NCBI RefSeq assembly: GCF_900066015.1
Contig: NZ_LN890655.1
Coordinates: 186,001 to 250,000, forward strand
Reading direction: 5' to 3'
From: Candidatus Promineifilum breve
Lineage (GTDB): Bacteria; Chloroflexota; Anaerolineae; Promineifilales; Promineifilaceae
Length of the DNA stretch: 64,000 nt
Of this stretch, positions 9,286-17,437 are shown in pieces. A model generated the notes under the pieces. The model made no database searches. It was given only the letters and a program-made list of their open reading frames with translations, and was not told where the DNA came from. The translations under genes were made by a program, and so were the position numbers. Every line of letters starts with the position of its first letter. Position 1 is the first letter of the stretch.

Positions 9286-10223
9286 ACCGACGCTCGAATG
9301 CCCGGTTCCTCGACCGGCGATTCCAGGTGGGTTTGTTCGTGGACGAGACGTTCGAAGGCCTGGATCGTGCGCTGCTGGTGCTGGTTGAAATGTCCTTTGC
9401 AACTTGCGGCCGAGAATTCCGCCTCTTGCGAACCGGGATGCTCGCGGCGAAAACGGCTTACCTTGCGCCCCATTTCGGTCTGGTCGAGCCAGCGGCCGGG
9501 GCGATTATTGAACAGTGCCTCCAGCGAGCCGCGACCGAGGACGGGCAGCGGCTGGTTGGCCGGGACGTAGGCGGGCAGGGCCGGCGCGCCCTGGGCATTG
9601 GGCAGAAAGCGATCGGTCCAGGCATTGAGCCGCCGCATGGCCTCATAGACCGGCAGGCCGAACAGCGGCACCATCTGGGTCAATTCGTGGGCGGTATACA
9701 GGTTCTGCGTGGACAGGCGCAGGGCGCCCTCGGCCAAAAAATAGTTGGGGCACAGCGTGATGGCCCGCCGCGCCGCCCAGCGCACCAGCAGAATGACGAA
9801 CGCCCGGCACACCCACAGATGATCGTCGGCGGTCACGATCATGTAGTCGATGTCCTCCGCCGGGCCGACGTTGCTGACGGCCAGCGAGCCGGTGACGCCG
9901 ACCATGCGCACGAACGGCAGGCGGGCGATGCGGCGGCCGTAGGCCATCGCTTCGGGCCACAGTCGTTCGGCCGAGGTTTGGCGTTGCCGGCGCGTGGTCA
10001 CGATGTCATCGCGGCCGGGCAGCATATAATAGCTGCCCAATCGCCGCAGGCGATGGGGCACCAGTGTTCGTCTGTTGAGCGCCTCGTAGACCGCGGTGGG
10101 AGAAAGGGGAAGGTTGATGAGGTAGCGATGGATTTCCGCCAACGTCAACGGGTAGTCAAAGGCATCGACGTATGACACCGTATTTACGATCGCCTGCTCA
10201 ATCTCGGCCCGTGATACGTTCAT
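9282..10223 (-). CDS. Nucleotidyltransferase-fold protein with N-terminal helical region
   Basis: Residues about 1-85 look helical and wHTH-like (VDAFDYPLTLAEIHRYL). After this comes a pol-beta nucleotidyltransferase signature, GVTGSLAVSN followed by EDIDYMIVT: a GS pair, then the D-x-D metal-binding pair. The C-terminal third is helical. The protein could be a nucleotidyltransferase that activates or tags a substrate, or a non-catalytic member. It is the first gene of the five-gene operon and its TGA overlaps the ATG of the radical SAM gene. Start ATG 10223 gives a natural N-terminus; ATG 10244 would add seven residues, and neither has a clear ribosome binding site. Confidence 0.65.
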   Translation of the reverse strand: MNVSRAEIEQAIVNTVSYVDAFDYPLTLAEIHRYLINLPLSPTAVYEALNRRTLVPHRLRRLGSYYMLPGRDDIVTTRRQRQTSAERLWPEAMAYGRRIARLPFVRMVGVTGSLAVSNVGPAEDIDYMIVTADDHLWVCRAFVILLVRWAARRAITLCPNYFLAEGALRLSTQNLYTAHELTQMVPLFGLPVYEAMRRLNAWTDRFLPNAQGAPALPAYVPANQPLPVLGRGSLEALFNNRPGRWLDQTEMGRKVSRFRREHPGSQEAEFSAASCKGHFNQHQQRTIQAFERLVHEQTHLESPVEEPGIRASV

Positions 10224-10281
10224 ATTTTGTAAATGACGCCTCATCGTAGGCCGGTTGGACGAGGCCTAGGACATCGGTTAC

Positions 10282-10310
10282 ATTATACAAATTCCCGGCA
10301 CCCCCGTCGA
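10282..10310 (-). promoter_or_regulatory. Candidate promoter of the five-gene surface operon
   Basis: On the minus strand TCGACG (10305-10310) and a perfect TATAAT (10282-10287) are 17 bases apart. It lies in the 128-base divergent gap between the NTase-like gene and zwf, about 60 bases before the first start codon. Confidence 0.4.
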
Positions 10311-10351
10311 GATATGCCGGAAGCCGGCCCATATCCAAAGTAGAGGCACAC

Positions 10352-11833
10352 ATGAGCGAGACGAACGCGATTGTCATCTTTGGCGCGTCGGGCGATCTGA
10401 CCCGTCGCAAACTGATCCCCTCTCTCTATGATCTGTATCGCAAAGGGCGACTGCCGAAAAATTGGCGCATCATCGGCGTCTCGCGCTCGGAGTTCTCCGA
10501 CGAGGCCTTCCGCGACCATGCCGAGGCGGGCGTCAAAGAGTTTGCCCGGGCCAGTTATGACGCCAAAACGTGGCGCGAATTTGCCAAGAACGTCAGCTAC
10601 CTGCAGGGTGACCTGACCGAGTTCGAACAACTGCAAGCGGTGGATCGCCATCTGTGTGAATGGGAAGAGGGCCATGGCGGCAATCGCCTCTATTACCTGT
10701 CCATTGCGCCGCACCTGTACGAAAAGGCTGTCGCCAATCTGGGCCGGGCCGACATGGTTCACGAGACCCACGGTTGGCGGCGGGTCGTCATCGAAAAGCC
10801 GTTCGGCCACGATCTGGCCTCGGCCCGCCAGTTGAATCAGGCCGTCCACCAGGTGTTGGCTGAATCGCAGATCTACCGTATCGACCATTACCTGGGCAAA
10901 GAGACGGTGCAGAACCTGCTCGTCTTCCGCTTCGCCAACTCGCTCTATGAGCCGGTCTGGAACCGCAACTACATCGATCACGTGCAGATTACGGCCGCCG
11001 AGACGGTCGACGTGGGCCACCGGGCCCATTTCTACGACGGCGTCGGCGTCATGCGCGACATGATGCAGAACCACGTCATGCAACTGCTGTCGCTGGTGGC
11101 CCAGGAGCCGCCGGCCTCGTTCCAGGCCGAATCACTGCGCAACGAGAAGGCCAAGGTCTTCAGCGCCATCCGTCCCATCCGGCCGCAGGACGTCGCCAAA
11201 TGCACCGTGCGCGGACAATACCGCACCTATCGCGATGCCGAAGGCGTGGCGGCCGGATCGACCACGCCCACCTTCGCCGCTCTGCGCTTCTACATCGACA
11301 ATTGGCGCTGGCAGGGCGTGCCCTTCTACATGCGCTCCGGCAAGGCGTTGGCGGCCAAATCGACGGAGATCACCATCTTCTTCAAGCGGCCGCCGCACCT
11401 CATGTTCCCCATGCCCGAAGGCGACAAGCCCGCGCCCAATCGCCTCTCGATCTGCATTCAGCCCGACGAGGGCATCCATTTCTCCTTCCAGGCCAAAGTG
11501 CCCGACACGCCGGCCGAGATGCGCACGGTGGAGATGTCCTTCCACTACGAGGAATCGTTTGGGGCGTTGGCAATTCCCGAAGCCTACGAGCGGCTGCTGC
11601 TCGACGTGATCAAGGGCGATGCCTCGCTCTTCACCCGTAGCGACGCGATTGAGCTATCGTGGGCGCTGATCGATCCCATCCTGGAAGGCTGGGACTCGAA
11701 ATATGCCCCGCCGATGAACTTCTACGAGTCGGGCACGTGGGGGCCGTCCGAGGCGGAAGAACTGATCGCCCACGAAGGCTATCACTGGACCCACGGCTGC
11801 GGCAACGATACCGAAGATTCCGAGCGACCCTAG
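10352..11833 (+). CDS. zwf: Glucose-6-phosphate 1-dehydrogenase
   Basis: Oxidises glucose 6-phosphate to 6-phosphogluconolactone with NAD(P)+, the entry step of the oxidative pentose phosphate pathway. The coenzyme loop is IFGASGDLTRRKLIPSLY at the N-terminus. The active-site signature RIDHYLGKETVQN contains the catalytic His and the substrate-binding Lys. Length 493 is standard. A GAGG ribosome site lies 8 bases before the ATG. No gnd, pgl or opcA gene is adjacent. It is transcribed divergently from the surface operon and converges on the helicase gene with a 13-base gap. Confidence 0.97.
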   Translation: MSETNAIVIFGASGDLTRRKLIPSLYDLYRKGRLPKNWRIIGVSRSEFSDEAFRDHAEAGVKEFARASYDAKTWREFAKNVSYLQGDLTEFEQLQAVDRHLCEWEEGHGGNRLYYLSIAPHLYEKAVANLGRADMVHETHGWRRVVIEKPFGHDLASARQLNQAVHQVLAESQIYRIDHYLGKETVQNLLVFRFANSLYEPVWNRNYIDHVQITAAETVDVGHRAHFYDGVGVMRDMMQNHVMQLLSLVAQEPPASFQAESLRNEKAKVFSAIRPIRPQDVAKCTVRGQYRTYRDAEGVAAGSTTPTFAALRFYIDNWRWQGVPFYMRSGKALAAKSTEITIFFKRPPHLMFPMPEGDKPAPNRLSICIQPDEGIHFSFQAKVPDTPAEMRTVEMSFHYEESFGALAIPEAYERLLLDVIKGDASLFTRSDAIELSWALIDPILEGWDSKYAPPMNFYESGTWGPSEAEELIAHEGYHWTHGCGNDTEDSERP

Positions 11834-11846
11834 ATTGGGCGGCGGT

Positions 11847-14186
11847 TTATCTTTCCGGCGCGTTCTCCTGTAAGTAGCGGTAGAGGACGCCGAGCACCGT
11901 CGCCGGCTCCATCTCCTGCTCCCGGTTCTGGCGGCGGGTGGCCCGGCTGCGGCTGATGTGGAGGTAGCGCCGCGCCCGGGTGATGCCGACGTAGAGCAGG
12001 CGCAACCGCTCGCAGATGACCTCGATATGGGCCGATTCGGTGGCCGTGCGGTCGGGGTAGATGCCTGCCTCGTCGCGCATCAGGTAGTACAGTTGCGCCG
12101 TCGCCTCGGCGTTGGGGTCGCCGCCCAGGAAGTCGTGGACGCCCAGAAATGGCGCTTCCAGGCTGCCCGGTATCCACATGCCGTCGATGCCGATCAGGAA
12201 CACGGCGTCCCACTCCAGCCCCTTGGCGCTGTGTTGGGTGGTGAGGGTGATGCGGCCCGGCTTCGGCTCGTAGCCGGCATCATCGCGGACGACGTTGAGC
12301 GCCCGCCGCCCGGAGGCCACCGATTGCAATTGGGCCACCAGTTCCGGCAACCGCCACTCCGGCTGGGCCTCGCGCCATTGGCGCAACTGGCTGGCGATCT
12401 GGTAGGCGATCGCCAGGTCGAGTTCGTGGCTGGCCGCGCTCTCCTCGGCCGCGTCGGGTTGGGGGGCGAAGAGGGCATCGGCCAGGGCCAGGGTCAGATC
12501 GTCAATCGGCAGCGTCCGCAGGTCGAAGCTGTCGCGCAGGAACTCGGCCAGTTGCCCCAAACGAAGGACGTCTTCCTCGGTCGCCACGCCCGCCGGCAAA
12601 ATGTCGGTCAGCGTCTCCTCCTCGCGCGGGAAAAGGATCGACTCGGGGCGGTAGACGCTACGCAGGATGGCCTGGAAGCGCGCCGCATCGTCCCCTTCGC
12701 CGCCGAACGGCTCGTAGACCGGGCCTGTCTCGCGTAACTCGCTCAGGCCGTTGTGGGCCGCCTGGAGCGCCTTCATGTCCAGCGGATTGGCCAGCACGGC
12801 CAGCACGGCGTGGAGGGCGGCGGCCACTTCCCGCTCGCGACCGCTGCCGCGCAACAAGTTATCGTAGTCGGCATCGAGCGCGTCCAACTGTTGGGCGATG
12901 CCATACCCCATCTGGTGCGTCGGCGCGAGAATGGCGATGGTCTGGTTTGGCTGCCGCTGAGCATACTCCACCGCCAGCCGGGCGATGGACGGCAGTTCTT
13001 CTTCTTCGCGGTGGCGATAGACGCGAATTCGTAGCCCCGCTTCGCTGTCGGGCGGGTTGGGTTGCGAATCACCGGGCGGGGTGGGCAGGATGTCCTGGCG
13101 GCGGAAGGCATCGCGTCGCACTTCGGGGACGGGGTGGTGGTCGATGGCCCAGTTCAACATGGCGTTGGCCGCGCCGATGATCAGGTGGGCCGAACGGCCG
13201 CTGTTGGGCAACGTCCGCGCCGTCACGTCCGGCCGGTCGATGAAGCGCGAGAAAAAGCGGGGGTGGGCGGCGGTGAAGGTGCTGGTGATGGCCTGATTGG
13301 GGTCGCCGACGCGCACCCAATTGCCATTGGGGCCGGTCAACGCATCGAGCAACAACTCTTGCAACGGCACGCTGTCCTGGGCCTCATCCTCCAGCACGAA
13401 CGGCCAGCGCGCGCGCAAACTCTCCACCAGATCGGGCCGGTGCTCCAGCCGGTCGGCCGCGCCCCAGATCAGGTCGTCATAGTCCAGGCCGCCCTGGCGG
13501 GCCAGCGCCGCCTGATAGCGGCTATAGATGCCGGCCAGCATGTGGATCAGCGGCGAGCGGGCCACGTTGGGCGCGTCGTCCGGCCCGTCCGGTGCGTCAA
13601 ACTGTTGGCGGATGGCGGCATGGATGGCGTCCGGGGTGTAGCGTTCATTCTTGGCGGCGCGGATGAAGGACGCGGCCGTCGTGGCCGTGATGTCGCGCCA
13701 GCTGGCGATCATCTGCGGACTGTACTCGCGCCCCGCTTGGGGTAGAAAGGTTTCCCACAGGCGTACGTTGTCATTGATCCAGCCATCGACCGCGCCCTCC
13801 AGAATCTGGCGGCTCTGGAAGTCGTCGAGCACGGCCAGCTCCTCGGCCGGGGTTTCGCCGGCGCGCCGCACGATCTCCAGCGCCAGGCTGTGGAGCGTGC
13901 GCACGTCGAAGCCGACATCGGCCAGCCCCATCGCCAGCAGCCGCTTGCGGATGCGGGCGCGAAAGGTATCGACGCTGCTGTTGAGGAAGGTGACGATCAA
14001 TACCTGCTGTTCGGCGCTGGTATCGACGCGGCCGTCGGCGATTAGCCCGGCCGCCAGCAGCGACAGGGTAAACGTCTTGCCGCTGCCGGGCACGGCGCTG
14101 ATCGCCAGGCGGCCGCCACGATAGGCCATGATCGCTTCCTGCGCCGGGCGCAATCTTAGTGTATCGTCGTTTATCGTCTCATTCAT
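11847..14186 (-). CDS. UvrD/Rep-type superfamily 1 ATP-dependent DNA helicase
   Basis: All main SF1A motifs are present. Walker A is SAVPGSGKTFTLSLLAAG near residue 30. Motif II is VLEDEAQDSVPLQELL (DEAQD), motif III WVRVGDPNQAIT, motif V TLTTQHSAKGLEWDAVFL and motif VI LLYVGITRARRYLHISRS. The protein has about 779 residues and no C-terminal nuclease domain, unlike AddA/RecB. It probably acts in repair or in clearing replication blocks. The ATG at 14186 is preferred; a GTG at 14198 would add four residues. A minus-strand TATAAT lies at 14207-14212, inside the start of the divergent glycosidase gene, so the two genes share a tight divergent promoter region. Confidence 0.93.
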   Translation of the reverse strand: MNETINDDTLRLRPAQEAIMAYRGGRLAISAVPGSGKTFTLSLLAAGLIADGRVDTSAEQQVLIVTFLNSSVDTFRARIRKRLLAMGLADVGFDVRTLHSLALEIVRRAGETPAEELAVLDDFQSRQILEGAVDGWINDNVRLWETFLPQAGREYSPQMIASWRDITATTAASFIRAAKNERYTPDAIHAAIRQQFDAPDGPDDAPNVARSPLIHMLAGIYSRYQAALARQGGLDYDDLIWGAADRLEHRPDLVESLRARWPFVLEDEAQDSVPLQELLLDALTGPNGNWVRVGDPNQAITSTFTAAHPRFFSRFIDRPDVTARTLPNSGRSAHLIIGAANAMLNWAIDHHPVPEVRRDAFRRQDILPTPPGDSQPNPPDSEAGLRIRVYRHREEEELPSIARLAVEYAQRQPNQTIAILAPTHQMGYGIAQQLDALDADYDNLLRGSGREREVAAALHAVLAVLANPLDMKALQAAHNGLSELRETGPVYEPFGGEGDDAARFQAILRSVYRPESILFPREEETLTDILPAGVATEEDVLRLGQLAEFLRDSFDLRTLPIDDLTLALADALFAPQPDAAEESAASHELDLAIAYQIASQLRQWREAQPEWRLPELVAQLQSVASGRRALNVVRDDAGYEPKPGRITLTTQHSAKGLEWDAVFLIGIDGMWIPGSLEAPFLGVHDFLGGDPNAEATAQLYYLMRDEAGIYPDRTATESAHIEVICERLRLLYVGITRARRYLHISRSRATRRQNREQEMEPATVLGVLYRYLQENAPER

Positions 14187-14202
14187 TGGAGGGAGCACCT
14201 GT

Positions 14203-16074
14203 TTGAATTATAATCGCAGTTTTGTTGTCCGGCATCCGGCCGGGCCATCTCGATCTGACGTGAGGCTATCTATCTCTTTGCGACATCTAATCACTACGCT
14301 GGGCCTGATCACACTCTTGTTGGCGACAGCCCCCACCGCAGCGGCCCAAACCACCCCCCAATCCACCCCGCAACCCCCGGCCGACGAAGCAGAGGTCGAT
14401 CCGCGCTTTGGCGTCATCGAATCCTTCTGGGAAGCGGGCGAAGCGGCCGAGTTGGGCGTCGGCTGGGATCGCATCCTGTTCTACTGGAACGAAATCCAGC
14501 CGACCGGGCCGGACGACTGGAACACGCTCCACGTCCTGGAAGAGTGGCTCGACGACGCCCGCGCCCAAAATCGGGTCGTCACCGGCCTGTTGAAGAACAC
14601 GCCCACCTGGGCCACCGACGGCCAGCCGTTCTCCGGCGTGCCGCGCGGTCTCGACCTGCCGGTGGATGATCCCGACAACCTGTGGGCCGGCTACGTGCGC
14701 AAGGTGGTCGAATACTACGCACCGCTGGGCGTCCACCATTGGATTATCTGGAACGAGCCGGAGATCGAAGCCGGCGTCTACGGCCACGAATTCGGCGGCT
14801 CGACGGCGCAGTATTACCGCCTGCTGAAAGTGGCCTATCAGGTCGCGAAGGAGCATGACCCGCAGGCCGTCGTACATTTGGCGGGCTGGTCCTATTGGCA
14901 CGATCCGAACTGGCTGGGCGAGTTCTTGCGGATCGCCGTGGCTGACCCGGAGGCCAAAGCCAACAACTACTTCTTCGACGTCATCACCCTCCACATCTAC
15001 TTTCGGGTGGAGACGGTGGAGCAGCTTGTCGAAGAGACGTGGGCCATCCAGGAAAGGTATGGGCTGAAAAAGCCGATCTGGATCAACGAGACCAACGCCT
15101 CGCCCAATCTGGATCCGCTGTGGCCGGTGGAGCGGCCGAACTTCCAGGTCGATCTGGAGCAACAGGCGTGGTATCTCGTCCAGGCCCACGCGTTGGGCTT
15201 CGGCGCGCGCAGCGCGCGCATCGGGGTCTATAAGCTGCTCGACATCTTGCTGCCACCCGGCGGTGAATCGTTCGGCATCCTGCGGCCCGACGGCAGCCGC
15301 CGCCCGGCCTTCGACGCTTACCAGGCGACCGTCCGTTACCTGTCGGGGTTCACCTATCCGGTGGGGCGGCAGCAATCGGGCAGCTTCTATGCCTTTGCCT
15401 TCAACCGGCCGGAAGGCGTCACGCGCATCCTCTGGGCGCGAACCCAGACCGACGTGACCTTGCGCGTCCCGGCTCTGGCCGATGAGGCGTTGCTCGTCTC
15501 GGCCACCGGCGAGGAGCAGCCGTTGCGCGCCTTGGATGGCTTCTATCGTATTCGGCTGCGCGGCGCGCGTTGCGCGCCGGCCTGTGACATTGGCGGCCCG
15601 CCCATCTTTATCGTTGAAAGCGGGGCTGATCTGGCCTCGGACGAAGAAGCCGTGCGCATCGACCCCGATACGGCGATCCTGATGACGGCCACGCCTGTGC
15701 CCACCACGCCGGCAGCAACGGCGACGACGGCCGCGTCCGGCGATGTTACCATCACCGTTACCCCACCCGCCACGGCCACCTCTTCGCCAACGCCCCCACC
15801 GCCTACGCCAACGCCGGAACCAGCGACGGCGACCGCCACCTCTACCGCCACGCCCTCACCGACGTTGACGGCCTCCCCCACGACCGAAGCGCCGACCGCC
15901 ACGCCGACCGTCACAGCGACTACGGTTGTGGCTGTCGCGGAGCTACCCGCGGTCGAAGAACCGCCGGACGGCTCGGCAATCGGCCCGTCGAATGCCCCCA
16001 TTACCTCGTGGCTGTTTATTGGCGCGGCCGTCGTGCTGGGTGTGGTGCTGGTGTTTGCGACCCGGAAGAGGTAG
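14203..16074 (+). CDS. Secreted, membrane-anchored glycoside hydrolase-like protein (clan GH-A type barrel)
   Basis: The chain starts at TTG 14203 behind a strong GGAGGG (14188-14193); GTG 14260 would be a shorter alternative. A hydrophobic signal segment ending in ATAPTAAAQ precedes the catalytic region. The barrel shows WIIWNEPEIE (candidate acid/base Glu, about residue 185) and KPIWINETNAS (candidate nucleophile Glu, about residue 296), in the order and spacing of clan GH-A glycosidases such as GH5/GH39. A 100-residue Thr/Pro/Ala linker follows, then a C-terminal membrane span (SWLFIGAAVVLGVVLVF) and a basic TRKR tail. The enzyme should therefore face outward while tethered to the membrane. 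The substrate is unknown. Confidence 0.85.
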   Translation: MNYNRSFVVRHPAGPSRSDVRLSISLRHLITTLGLITLLLATAPTAAAQTTPQSTPQPPADEAEVDPRFGVIESFWEAGEAAELGVGWDRILFYWNEIQPTGPDDWNTLHVLEEWLDDARAQNRVVTGLLKNTPTWATDGQPFSGVPRGLDLPVDDPDNLWAGYVRKVVEYYAPLGVHHWIIWNEPEIEAGVYGHEFGGSTAQYYRLLKVAYQVAKEHDPQAVVHLAGWSYWHDPNWLGEFLRIAVADPEAKANNYFFDVITLHIYFRVETVEQLVEETWAIQERYGLKKPIWINETNASPNLDPLWPVERPNFQVDLEQQAWYLVQAHALGFGARSARIGVYKLLDILLPPGGESFGILRPDGSRRPAFDAYQATVRYLSGFTYPVGRQQSGSFYAFAFNRPEGVTRILWARTQTDVTLRVPALADEALLVSATGEEQPLRALDGFYRIRLRGARCAPACDIGGPPIFIVESGADLASDEEAVRIDPDTAILMTATPVPTTPAATATTAASGDVTITVTPPATATSSPTPPPPTPTPEPATATATSTATPSPTLTASPTTEAPTATPTVTATTVVAVAELPAVEEPPDGSAIGPSNAPITSWLFIGAAVVLGVVLVFATRKR

Positions 16075-16105
16075 GTTTAGTCCGGTGGTGTGGGGCTGGG
16101 CTGGG

Positions 16106-16819
16106 TCAGTCGCCGGCGAACTGCAACGTCGTGGGCTGGTCGAGCGGCGGCGTGGCCTCGACCAAGGGCGGCGGCTCGCGGCGCATGACGTCCCAGGCGG
16201 CGACGAGCGTGGCCGCGGTCTCCCGTATTTCATACCAGCCGGCATCGCGATATGGCCGACGGTCGGCCGTGACTCCCACGACGTCGATGCCCAGCGCCGC
16301 ACACGTCAGAAGGGCGCGCGGCAGATGGAAGGCCTGGGTCACCAGGATGGCGCTTTCGATCTCGAAGACGTGACCGGCCCGGTAGCACGTATCGTAGGTG
16401 CGATGGCCGGCGCGGTCGGCCAGAATGTCGGCCGGATCGACGCCTCGCTCGATGGCATAGGCCATCATGGAACCCGGTTCATCGTAATAGGATGAGCTAT
16501 TGTCGCCGCTGACGATGATCCGTTCCACTTGACCGGCTTCGTACAGGGCGATGGCCGTATCGACGCGGTCGCGCAGGACGGGACTGAGGCGGCCGTTGCC
16601 ATAGACGGCCGCGCCAAACACGACCGCTACTTGGTGCTGCGGCGCCTCGGTTGGGGCATACATATCGCGATGATAGTAGACCTTGACCGCGCTGCGCCAC
16701 AAGATCGGCGACGCCGCCAACAGCATGATGCCAATGAAGCCGGTCAGACAGCCCCGGCGAAGCAAAGATTTCACGCCTGAGATTATAGTGAAGCCGCAAC
16801 CACGCCCAAGGGAATCCAT
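16106..16819 (-). CDS. SanA/YdcF-like DUF218 membrane protein
   Basis: One N-terminal membrane segment (FIGIMLLAASPILWRSA) precedes a DUF218 domain recognisable by VAVVFGAAVYGNGRLSPVL, RIIVSGDN, EPGSMMAYAIERGV, DRAGHRTYDTCYRA and LVTQAFHLPRAL. Members such as SanA affect envelope permeability, and some DUF218 proteins are suggested to act on lipid-linked or wall precursors; the biochemical role is not settled. Length is 237. The ATG at 16819 follows GAGAAG at a good distance. The gene converges on the glycosidase gene 31 bases away. Confidence 0.88.
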   Translation of the reverse strand: MDSLGRGCGFTIISGVKSLLRRGCLTGFIGIMLLAASPILWRSAVKVYYHRDMYAPTEAPQHQVAVVFGAAVYGNGRLSPVLRDRVDTAIALYEAGQVERIIVSGDNSSSYYDEPGSMMAYAIERGVDPADILADRAGHRTYDTCYRAGHVFEIESAILVTQAFHLPRALLTCAALGIDVVGVTADRRPYRDAGWYEIRETAATLVAAWDVMRREPPPLVEATPPLDQPTTLQFAGD

Positions 16820-16886
16820 GCGACTTCTCAGACAATTCTGACGCGCCGCTCATCATTGGGATAATTAATAATATATGGACAATATG

Positions 16887-16915
16887 TTGACATTATATCT
16901 CTTATCGATTACGAT
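16887..16915 (+). promoter_or_regulatory. Promoter of the SRPBCC-carotenoid oxidoreductase pair
   Basis: TTGACA (16887-16892), 17 bases, TACGAT (16910-16915). The -35 box is perfect and the -10 box matches 5 of 6. The predicted transcript start near 16922 is about 35 bases before the ATG at 16957. Confidence 0.6.
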
Positions 16916-16956
16916 GGCGGCGACAAGTAGTTTTCCGCAAGTCAGGCCGATAAACC

Positions 16957-17430
16957 ATGGAATTTACCCACGCCTTTGTAGTCGATGCGCCACTCGCCGC
17001 CGTGGCCGCGTTTCATCGGGATACGAGCGCCCTGCGGCAGCTAACGCCGCCGCCGATCGTTGCCCGCCTTCACCAGTTTGAACCGCTGGGCGAAGGTTCC
17101 GAGGCGCGGTTTACCTTGTGGTTTGGGCCGTTGCCGGTGCGCTGGCACGCCGTCCATAGTGATGTATCGCCCGCCGGCTTCACCGACACCCAGCTCCATG
17201 GCCCGCTCAAATCCTGGCGGCATCAACACCGCTTTATCCCCCTGAATGCGCGGCAGACGCGGGTCGAGGATCACATCACCTACGAACACGATGGGGGGCC
17301 GCGCGGTTTGCTCAGCCGGATGTTATTCAATCGGTTGGGGCTGCTCTATCTGTTCACAGCGCGCAAAATCCTGACCCGGCGGCACGTGGCGCGGCTGATG
17401 GCCGCCGAGCAGCGCAACTGGCCGGTGTAA
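16957..17430 (+). CDS. SRPBCC (START/Bet v1-like) family protein
   Basis: A 157-residue protein with the SRPBCC pattern. It opens with the strand MEFTHAFVVDAPLAAVAAFHR, has a central run of strands (GSEARFTLWFGPLPVRWHAVHSD in part) and ends in a long C-terminal helix. Such domains bind hydrophobic ligands or act as small cyclases and dehydrases. Only 7 bases separate it from the carotenoid-type oxidoreductase gene, so a role in handling a lipophilic substrate or product of that enzyme is plausible, though not shown by the sequence. Confidence 0.72.
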   Translation: MEFTHAFVVDAPLAAVAAFHRDTSALRQLTPPPIVARLHQFEPLGEGSEARFTLWFGPLPVRWHAVHSDVSPAGFTDTQLHGPLKSWRHQHRFIPLNARQTRVEDHITYEHDGGPRGLLSRMLFNRLGLLYLFTARKILTRRHVARLMAAEQRNWPV

Positions 17431-17437
17431 CGCCCAG

